Below are positions 14,659-19,520 of a stretch of 19,520 bases of DNA, one piece after another. The stretch is from an uncultured Mycoplasmatota bacterium (lineage in GTDB: Bacteria > Bacillota_I > Bacilli_A > RF39 > UBA660). The notes under the pieces were generated by a model. That model was given only the letters and a program-made list of their open reading frames with translations. It had not been told where the DNA came from and did no database searches. The stretch's first letter is position 1; every line of letters starts with the position of its first letter. Position numbers and translations under genes: made by a program. The stretch is from positions 1 to 19,520 of the forward strand of contig CAMMBX010000010.1 of assembly GCA_946494345.1 (NCBI GenBank), given 5' to 3'.

Positions 14659-16005
14659 TTATTCCTCCTCACTTTCTTCTTTAGTCATATTTAAGAATGT
14701 TGATGTATCTTTTTTAAATAATAATTGTATAGTTGCTTGAGGTCCATTACGGTGTTTTGCAATAATAAACTCACTGATACTTGTAGCATCATTTTTTGCT
14801 TCTTTATTATAGTAATCATCACGATAAAGGAAACCTACAAGATCGGCATCTTGTTCAATTGAACCTGATTCTCTTAAGTCTGATAACATTGGCCTTTTAT
14901 CTTCCCTACCTTCAACGCTACGTGAAAGTTGAGCTAAAGCTATGACTGGAATATGTAATTCCATAGCAAGAGTTTTTAGGCTTCTTGAAATATCTGCTAC
15001 TTCTTGTTGACGATTAGCACCATAATTTTTACCACCTGATATTAATTGTAAGTAGTCTATTATAACTAAGTCAAGACCATCAGGTGATGATGATAAACGT
15101 CTACATTTAGCACGTATTTCACCAATAGTTATACCTGGAGTATCATCAATATATAATTTAGCATCACTAAGTCTACTTACAGCTTGATCAAATCTTTTCC
15201 AGTCATTATTTAGCATTTTTCCAGTTCTAAGTTTATATCCTTCTATTTGGCCAAGGGAAGAGACAATACGGTTTGCTAATTGTTCTGCACCCATTTCAAG
15301 GTTAAAAACAGCGACTGTCTTATCGGTATGAGTAGTAACATATGTTGCAAGATTTAAAGCAAAAGCTGTTTTACCCATACCAGGACGAGCTGCTAATATT
15401 ATAAGTTCATTTTCATGAAGTCCAGCTGTTATTTTATCAATATCATACCAACCTGTAGGAATACCTGTTATTTCACCTTTTGCTTCTGCTAGTTTTTGTA
15501 AATCCTCTTCTGTTTTTTCTAAAACTTTGCCTATTGACTTAAATTCACTTGCTTTACGATTTTTAGCGATTGTTAAAATCTTACGTTCAGCACTATCTAA
15601 AATATCACCTATGCTTTCTTCGTTATTATACCCTGTTGTAGCAATTGACTCTGCAGTTTCGATTAAACGTCTTAGAATAGATGTATTTTCTACTTCTTTT
15701 ATATAGTATTCTATATTAGTTGCTGTTGGAACAAAGGTAGTTATCTCAGTAAGATAAGGTATTCCACCTATATCGTTTAAATAGTTTAATTTTGTTAAAG
15801 CTGTTGTTAAAGTTGTTAGATCTACTGGTGTTTTTTCTTCTACTAAACTTTTTAAAGCAGTAAAAATCTTAGCATGGCGGGCATCATAAAAATCTGTCTC
15901 ATCTAGATTTTCAATTGTCATCAATAAAGCAGCATTTGATAAAAAACATGAACCTAAAACACTTTTTTCAGCTTCTAAGTTTTGTGGCATTTGTTTTAAA
16001 GCCAT
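14659..16005 (-). CDS. dnaB: Replicative DNA helicase DnaB
   Basis: A 448-residue hexameric 5'-3' helicase at the replication fork (called DnaC in B. subtilis). The N-terminal domain (about 1-105) begins with the typical LKQMPQNLEAEKSVLGSCF; a linker helix follows. The RecA-like ATPase domain (about 180-445) has Walker A ARPGMGKTAF (206-215), catalytic Glu in FNLEMG (about 237), Walker B LVIIDYLQLI (313-322), and the arginine finger in AKHRNGP (Arg419). Full length with no intein or insertion. The binding site AGGGGG overlaps the rplI stop TAG. The order DHH phosphodiesterase-rplI-dnaB is a well-known Bacillota cluster. Confidence 0.97.
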   Translation of the reverse strand: MALKQMPQNLEAEKSVLGSCFLSNAALLMTIENLDETDFYDARHAKIFTALKSLVEEKTPVDLTTLTTALTKLNYLNDIGGIPYLTEITTFVPTATNIEYYIKEVENTSILRRLIETAESIATTGYNNEESIGDILDSAERKILTIAKNRKASEFKSIGKVLEKTEEDLQKLAEAKGEITGIPTGWYDIDKITAGLHENELIILAARPGMGKTAFALNLATYVTTHTDKTVAVFNLEMGAEQLANRIVSSLGQIEGYKLRTGKMLNNDWKRFDQAVSRLSDAKLYIDDTPGITIGEIRAKCRRLSSSPDGLDLVIIDYLQLISGGKNYGANRQQEVADISRSLKTLAMELHIPVIALAQLSRSVEGREDKRPMLSDLRESGSIEQDADLVGFLYRDDYYNKEAKNDATSISEFIIAKHRNGPQATIQLLFKKDTSTFLNMTKEESEEE

Positions 16006-16019
16006 GAATGGAACACCCC

Positions 16020-16460
16020 CTACTTAACTAAATGTATCTTTAATTTTGCAGTTATATTTTTATATAGTTCTATTTCAACATTATGAAATCCTAATGAAGA
16101 TGGTGAACTTGTTAGTTTAATCATACTTTTATCAAAGTTAAAGCCTTTCTCTTGTAAAGCTTCTTTTATTTGCTTTATACTAATACTTCCAAAGACTTTA
16201 TCATTATCACCTGTTTTTACTTTAAAGGTTAAAGTAATTTTTTCCAATTGTTCTTTTAATTTAAGTGCTTCTTGTTTTAATTTAACTTCTTCTTGCTCTT
16301 TTTGTTTTTCTTCTTCTGCTAGATCTCTTAAAGACTTTTTAGTAGAAGCGATGGCATATCCTTTTTTTATTAAAAAGTTTTCAGCATAGCCATCTTTAAC
16401 TTGTTTTATTTCTCCCTTTTTACCTTGACCTTTTAAATCTTTAATGAAGATTACTTCCAT
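16020..16460 (-). CDS. rplI: 50S ribosomal protein L9
   Basis: 146 residues, the usual length of L9. The N-terminal rRNA-binding domain (1-50) carries the family signature: VIFIKDLKGQGKKGEIKQVKDGYAENFLIKKGYA. A long central helix rich in Lys and Glu (about 42-75) links it to the C-terminal domain, with VFGSISIKQIKEAL and IELYKNITAKLKIHLVK. It binds 23S rRNA near the L1 stalk and helps frame maintenance. GAGGAGG lies within the last codons of the upstream gene; the upstream TAA is one base before this ATG. Confidence 0.97.
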   Translation of the reverse strand: MEVIFIKDLKGQGKKGEIKQVKDGYAENFLIKKGYAIASTKKSLRDLAEEEKQKEQEEVKLKQEALKLKEQLEKITLTFKVKTGDNDKVFGSISIKQIKEALQEKGFNFDKSMIKLTSSPSSLGFHNVEIELYKNITAKLKIHLVK

Positions 16461-16461
16461 G

Positions 16462-17454
16462 TTATTCCTCCTCTTTTTTTAAGATTTGTTTTAATTTGGT
16501 TTCGACTTTACTAATAGTACTATCAGTAATCCTAACTGCTCCTACAGTCTTATTTCCTCCTCCACCTAATGGTGTTAAAATAGATGAAATATTATAGTTA
16601 CCTAAACTTCTTCCACTAATTGATATTGTTTTTGATGTTGTTTTAGCAATGACAAATGAAGCTTCTATATCATTAAAGAAAAGAAGGGTATCAGCAATTT
16701 TTGCTATATCTTCACGACGATATACCATATATGGACTACCTTTAGCAATAGCAATTTTATTATTTAGAATATCAACATTAGTTATAACTTTTTGTCTTTC
16801 AATATATTCTTTTAAATCTTGTTTTAATAAATATTGAACTTTTTTAGTACTTGCTCCCATACTGGATAGATAGTAAGCTGCATAGTATGTCTCAGAATTT
16901 GTTTTTAAAGTAAAATTATTAGTATCTAAAACTATGCCTGATAATAAAAGAGTTGCATAGTAAGGATCTAGTTCCATCTTATACATTTCTATTAAATTTG
17001 TAATCATTTCACAGGTACTAGATATATCATTATCTATTATTCTAAGATTTGCTTCAAGAGATGTTTCTCCTAATTCATGATGATCCATTATAATAATGTT
17101 TTCTTTATCAAAGTAGTTTATGGCATCACTTGCTTGAACTAATTCTTCTTTATTTGTATCTAATATTATTAATAGATTTTTTTTCCCTCTTATATAAAGA
17201 TTCTCTTCTATTTGTTCTCCTTTAATTATATTTAAACAGCCTTCTAATTCTTTAAAAACTTTAGATACACCAGCTTCATGTTTAGTATCATTAATTATTA
17301 GGAAACAGTTTTTATTTAACTTTTCTAGAATAATATAAAGACCAATAGAACTTCCTAAAGCATCTAAATCTAAATCTTTATGAGCCATGATAAAAACTGT
17401 TTTGGCGGATTTAAGTTTTCTTTTTAGTTCCTTTTTTATTTCTATTAATTTCAT
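16462..17454 (-). CDS. Stand-alone DHH/DHHA1 phosphodiesterase (GdpP-related)
   Basis: A 330-residue soluble protein corresponding to the catalytic half of GdpP. The DHH domain (about 15-190) has MAHKDLDLDALGSSIG (His25, Asp27, Asp29, Asp31), ILDTN (Asp99), MDHHE (Asp124-His125-His126) and SGIVLDTNNF (Asp177), all metal ligands of DHH enzymes. The DHHA1 domain (about 225-325) ends with LGGGGNKTVGAV (296-307). GdpP degrades cyclic di-AMP but is about 650 residues, with two membrane helices, PAS and degenerate GGDEF domains. None of these is here, and the gene has its own promoter and AAGGAGG site, so it is not truncated. In the GGGGH motif the His is Asn301. It sits where gdpP does (before rplI-dnaB). 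Substrate could be c-di-AMP, pApA or nano-RNA. Confidence 0.85.
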   Translation of the reverse strand: MKLIEIKKELKRKLKSAKTVFIMAHKDLDLDALGSSIGLYIILEKLNKNCFLIINDTKHEAGVSKVFKELEGCLNIIKGEQIEENLYIRGKKNLLIILDTNKEELVQASDAINYFDKENIIIMDHHELGETSLEANLRIIDNDISSTCEMITNLIEMYKMELDPYYATLLLSGIVLDTNNFTLKTNSETYYAAYYLSSMGASTKKVQYLLKQDLKEYIERQKVITNVDILNNKIAIAKGSPYMVYRREDIAKIADTLLFFNDIEASFVIAKTTSKTISISGRSLGNYNISSILTPLGGGGNKTVGAVRITDSTISKVETKLKQILKKEEE

Positions 17455-17481
17455 TAGATCCTCCTTTTATCCCTTGTTAAT

Positions 17482-17510
17482 ATTATATACTATTTTAAAA
17501 GATAAGTAAA
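17482..17510 (-). promoter_or_regulatory. Promoter of the DHH-rplI-dnaB-M23-walJ-rlmH-ung operon
   Basis: On the minus strand, -35 TTTACT (17510-17505), 17 bp, and -10 TATAAT (17487-17482), about 28 nt before the ATG at 17454. There is no TGN extension. It lies just after the rpsR terminator, which suggests separate transcription of the two operons. Confidence 0.6.
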
Positions 17511-17514
17511 ACCT

Positions 17515-17547
17515 AAAGAAAAAAGTAAATAGAGTTTCTATTTACTT
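17515..17547 (-). terminator. Intrinsic terminator after rpsR
   Basis: On the minus strand, AAGTAAATAG (17547-17538) pairs perfectly with CTATTTACTT (17532-17523) around a 5-nt loop, followed by TTTTCTTT. The rpsR stop TAA (17544-17542) is inside the stem. Confidence 0.85.
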
Positions 17548-17784
17548 AGTAAATGGTAATAAACCAATAGCTCTTGCTCTTTTAATTTCTCTTGCAATAT
17601 GTCTTTGATGACGAGCACAGTTTCCTGTTACACGACGAGGAACGATTTTACCTCTATCATTTATATATCTTTTTAAAGTATCTATGTCTTTGTAGTTAAC
17701 ATCTTTACCAGTACACATTAAGCATACTTTCTTTTTACGACGACCAAATTCTTTATGATCTTTAAAATCTTTAGATACTGCCAT
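17542..17784 (-). CDS. rpsR: 30S ribosomal protein S18
   Basis: 80 residues with the S18 core IDTLKRYINDRGKIVPRRVTG, then CARHQRHIAREIKRARAIGLLPF. It binds the 16S platform together with S6. This copy has the zinc-ligand (C+) form: CLMC near residues 21-24, then C and H in NCARH. Paralogues lacking these cysteines exist in some bacteria. A strong AAAAGGAGGG site lies 6 nt before the ATG, immediately after the ssb stop. It is the last gene of rpsF-ssb-rpsR. Confidence 0.97.
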   Translation of the reverse strand: MAVSKDFKDHKEFGRRKKKVCLMCTGKDVNYKDIDTLKRYINDRGKIVPRRVTGNCARHQRHIAREIKRARAIGLLPFTK

Positions 17785-17798
17785 ATTCTTCCCTCCTT

Positions 17799-18299
17799 TT
17801 AAAATGGTAATTCATCATCATTTATTTCAATACTGGCACCAAAGTCAGCATATGGATTATCTGATATGTCTGTTCCATTATTTGATGATGGTTCTTCTGT
17901 AAAGTCATATGGAGTTGGCTCTGTTCCTGATTGAGGAGCATTATTGTTAGTGCTTGTTTGAGAAGATTGATTTTCTCTATCTCTTCTTGATCCTATGAAT
18001 TCAACACTATCTGCAATAACTTCTGTAACATAACGTCTTTGTCCATTTTGATCTTCATAATTACGAACTTGAAGACGTCCTTCTACTGCTACTTGGCTAC
18101 CTTGTGATAAATAGTTTTTTACACTTTCTGCTTGTCTTCTCCATACAACAACGTTTATAAAGTCTGCTTCTCTTTCTCCTGCTTGGTTAGTATAAGTTCT
18201 ATTAACTGCTACAGTAAAACTTGCAACTGCTGTATTGTTTCCTGTATAACGAAGTTCAGGATCACGAGTTAAGCGACCTATTAAAAATACTTTATTCAT
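17799..18299 (-). CDS. ssb: Single-stranded DNA-binding protein
   Basis: A 166-residue OB-fold protein that coats single-stranded DNA and recruits repair and replication partners. The OB domain (about 1-105) starts MNKVFLIGRLTRDPELRY and includes DFINVVVWRRQAE and VAVEGRLQVRNYED. A disordered Asn/Ser/Gly-rich linker follows (about 110-158). The acidic tip DDELPF at the very end is the partner-docking peptide. AGAGG lies about 6 nt before the ATG, 14 nt after the rpsF stop. Position between rpsF and rpsR is the standard Bacillota order. Confidence 0.97.
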   Translation of the reverse strand: MNKVFLIGRLTRDPELRYTGNNTAVASFTVAVNRTYTNQAGEREADFINVVVWRRQAESVKNYLSQGSQVAVEGRLQVRNYEDQNGQRRYVTEVIADSVEFIGSRRDRENQSSQTSTNNNAPQSGTEPTPYDFTEEPSSNNGTDISDNPYADFGASIEINDDELPF

Positions 18300-18313
18300 A
18301 AATACCTCTTTTC

Positions 18314-18604
18314 TTAATCGTCTACTCTAATGATTAAATGACGTAAAATGTTCTCATTAAGACGAGCTAGACGATCAAATTCAGAAATTGCTTCATTATT
18401 ATCTGTTTCAATTACATATAAGAAATAATAACCATTTTTATATTTATTGATTTCATATGCTAATTCTTTTTGTCCCATAGCTTTTTCTTCATTAATCTTA
18501 CATTTTCTATCAGTTAAAACTTTCTTTAGGGTTTCGGCTTCTTTTTTAATTGCAGCCTCCTCTAAATCTGGTTTAACGATAAACATGATTTCATAATTTC
18601 TCAT
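18314..18604 (-). CDS. rpsF: 30S ribosomal protein S6
   Basis: 96 residues with the S6 pattern MRNYEIMFIVKPDLEE, GQKELAYEINKYKNGYYFLY and LNENILRHLIIRVD. It forms a ferredoxin-like fold that pairs with S18 on the 30S platform. The start is ATG 18604; GTG-TGT-TTA codons just upstream in frame overlap the AGGAGGTG site (18618-18611) and are rejected as a start. It is the first gene of rpsF-ssb-rpsR. The mRNA leader can fold to cover the ribosome binding site (see the leader entry), so feedback by the S6:S18 complex is plausible. Confidence 0.96.
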   Translation of the reverse strand: MRNYEIMFIVKPDLEEAAIKKEAETLKKVLTDRKCKINEEKAMGQKELAYEINKYKNGYYFLYVIETDNNEAISEFDRLARLNENILRHLIIRVDD

Positions 18605-18664
18605 TAAACACACCTCCTTCTGGACATAAGACCTATTTCTAGGTAAGGAGCATTTTAAATACTC
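18605..18664 (-). promoter_or_regulatory. rpsF mRNA leader with ribosome-binding-site-masking hairpin
   Basis: On the minus strand, CTCCTT (18650-18645) is exactly complementary to AAGGAG (18619-18614) of the rpsF ribosome binding site. Between them is a perfect hairpin ACCTA-GAAA-TAGGT (18644-18631), directly stacked on CTCCTT, with an 11-nt bulge on the 3' side. A competing upstream hairpin, GAGTATT with AATGCTC, uses the CTC of the anti-site. An ACCGAG lies at the predicted 5' end. Known rpsF leaders bind S6:S18 through a CCG-containing motif; a match to that motif is my inference only. Confidence 0.5.
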
Positions 18665-18670
18665 GGTAGT

Positions 18671-18699
18671 ATTATAGCAAAAGAAAAAAGAAAAGTCTA
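18671..18699 (-). promoter_or_regulatory. Promoter of rpsF-ssb-rpsR
   Basis: On the minus strand, -35 TAGACT (18699-18694), a 17-bp spacer, and extended -10 TGC TATAAT (18679-18671). Predicted transcription start near 18664, giving a leader of about 60 nt that contains the hairpins described. Confidence 0.7.
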
Positions 18700-18731
18700 T
18701 CTTTTTCTTTAGTTTTTTGTAATTAATTATG

Positions 18732-18749
18732 AGACTTAATGTTAAGTCT
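18732..18749. repeat. Short perfect inverted repeat between the unknown gene and rpsF
   Basis: AGACTTAA and TTAAGTCT form a perfect 8+8 palindrome with a 2-nt centre. On the minus strand it is not followed by a T-run, so a terminator for the 18775-19404 gene is not established. On the plus strand only TTTT follows. It could be a protein-binding site or a weak transcript-end hairpin. Confidence 0.35.
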
Positions 18750-18774
18750 TTTAGTATTTATAAATTTATAGCAC

Positions 18775-19404
18775 TTATTTATTTTTCTTTGTATAACTAG
18801 TACCTTGAAATTCTTCAACTCTTCTAATAGTGTCTTTATCCATTCTATCAACTTCTGTTAAGGTTATACATTTCATTACATCATCATAATATATCTTATC
18901 ATTTACTTGATTTTTATTAAGTTCTCTTTCTTCTTTTAAAGCTTCCAAACTATTAATACTTTCTTTTAAAGCTTGTATTTCTATTTTCTCTAATGGCTCT
19001 GTTAAACATCTTCTTAAAGTAGCTTTCAATTCAATCTCCCGTTGTTTTACTAGTAGTATTGGATTACATGATAATGAATAATCTTTTAATAAACTTATAA
19101 TTTGGGCATAACCATTTAATAAGTAATCTATATAATTAACAAGTGGTGTGGGCATATATTCATCATATTCTATCACATATGTTTCAAAATAATCTTTGGG
19201 TTCTTCAATTTTTCTTGAATGATAATTTTTAAAATAAATACCTTTTGGCATGTTAAAATCTAATTCTGATTCATATTGATATCTATGATGAATGATATTA
19301 CTACAGTTATTAATTATTTTTTCTCTTAACTCTATTAAATTTTCTTCATTGATTTCTACTTCGTATTTTATTAATTCATCATCTGTTTCTTCTATATAAT
19401 ACAT
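18775..19404 (-). CDS. Hypothetical protein between ychF and rpsF
   Basis: A 209-residue protein of unknown family. It is soluble in appearance, with no signal peptide or membrane helix. The N-terminal 100 residues are acidic and aromatic (MYYIEETDDELIKYEVEINE; several Tyr and His, including IIHHRYQYE). Residues about 120-170 are charged and helical (KQREIELKATLRRC, then IEIQALKESINSLEALKEER), possibly a coiled coil; the tail is basic (SYTKKNK). The ATG at 19404 follows AGGGGG, which overlaps the ychF stop TAG, so it is translated in tandem with ychF and is very likely real. Other Bacillota usually have rpsF directly after ychF, so this is an inserted or lineage-specific gene. No function is proposed. 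Confidence 0.75.
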   Translation of the reverse strand: MYYIEETDDELIKYEVEINEENLIELREKIINNCSNIIHHRYQYESELDFNMPKGIYFKNYHSRKIEEPKDYFETYVIEYDEYMPTPLVNYIDYLLNGYAQIISLLKDYSLSCNPILLVKQREIELKATLRRCLTEPLEKIEIQALKESINSLEALKEERELNKNQVNDKIYYDDVMKCITLTEVDRMDKDTIRRVEEFQGTSYTKKNK

Positions 19405-19415
19405 AAATAATCCCC

Positions 19416-19520
19416 CTATACATTAAATCTAAAGTGACAGATATCTCCATCTTGCATTAAATAATCTTTTCCTTCAAGTCTTGCTTTACCTGCTTCTCTT
19501 GCTTTTAATTCACTACCACA
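19416..19520 (-). CDS. ychF: Redox-regulated GTPase/ATPase YchF (C-terminal fragment, cut by window edge)
   Basis: The last 34 codons of a minus-strand gene enter from the right edge: CGSELKAREAGKARLEGKDY followed by LMQDGDICHFRFNV and a TAG. This is the C-terminal TGS-domain end of YchF/OLA1, with the conserved pattern EAGKxRLEGKDYxxxDGDxxxFRFNV. YchF is an Obg-related P-loop NTPase with ATPase activity that associates with ribosomes. The nucleotide-binding domain is outside the window. ychF upstream of rpsF-ssb-rpsR is the usual Bacillota arrangement (yyaF in B. subtilis), which supports the call. Confidence 0.9.
   Translation of the reverse strand, partial: CGSELKAREAGKARLEGKDYLMQDGDICHFRFNV

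Noticed and set aside
1..19520. Mycoplasma-type code with TGA as tryptophan
   Set aside because: TGA ends ywiB and lemA at sensible places, Trp codons in conserved proteins are TGG, and cell-wall genes are present.
1..19520. CRISPR array, tRNA, insertion sequence, prophage or attachment site
   Set aside because: No regularly spaced repeats, no cloverleaf, no transposase or integrase and no flanking direct repeats were seen by eye.

Overview
The window reads as an AT-rich chromosome segment from a Bacillota bacterium of the class Bacilli type, possibly one of the reduced, mostly uncultured relatives of Erysipelotrichales/RF39. The evidence is codon and base bias, strong AGGAGG-type ribosome binding sites, and a gene order that recalls the Bacillus subtilis origin-proximal arm. 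TGA is a true stop in several genes and Trp is TGG, so this is the standard bacterial code and not the Mycoplasma code. A class A penicillin-binding protein and a LysM/G5/M23 peptidase indicate a peptidoglycan wall. A GerQ homologue hints at a sporulating ancestor.

Layout from left to right. (1) 1-71 is the start of prfA, leaving the window on the minus strand. (2) 208-5115 is an accessory block: an APH(6)/hydroxyurea-kinase-like phosphotransferase on the plus strand faces a minus-strand exporter operon. That operon is a heterodimeric ABC exporter followed by an MFS transporter. The first ABC half is a pseudogene in three pieces, and the MFS protein appears to have lost about three membrane helices. 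(3) 5181-7867 is a minus-strand core cluster ywiB-argS-rpoE. (4) 7982-10919 holds plus-strand genes for a class A PBP, a GerQ-like protein and a LemA protein. (5) 10936-11173 is a small gene remnant. (6) 11250-17454 is one long minus-strand operon: stand-alone DHH/DHHA1 phosphodiesterase, rplI, dnaB, LysM-G5-M23 peptidase, walJ, rlmH, ung. (7) 17542-18604 is the rpsF-ssb-rpsR operon with its own promoter and a leader that can hide the ribosome binding site. (8) 18775-19404 is an unrecognised gene, followed by the C-terminal end of ychF at the right edge.

The core genes serve translation (prfA, argS, rplI, rpsF, rpsR, rlmH), replication and repair (dnaB, ssb, ung), transcription (rpoE) and the cell wall (PBP, M23 peptidase, walJ). 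Most are tightly packed, with stop codons overlapping the next ribosome binding site or start codon.

I found no CRISPR array, tRNA, rRNA, insertion sequence or phage, and no clear new multi-gene system. The most informative signals are the exporter operon caught in decay, including a deletion whose junction falls where Walker A and signature-motif coding share sequence, the lysine-free N-terminus of the GerQ homologue, the unusual DHH phosphodiesterase, the rpsF leader, and the unknown gene between ychF and rpsF.
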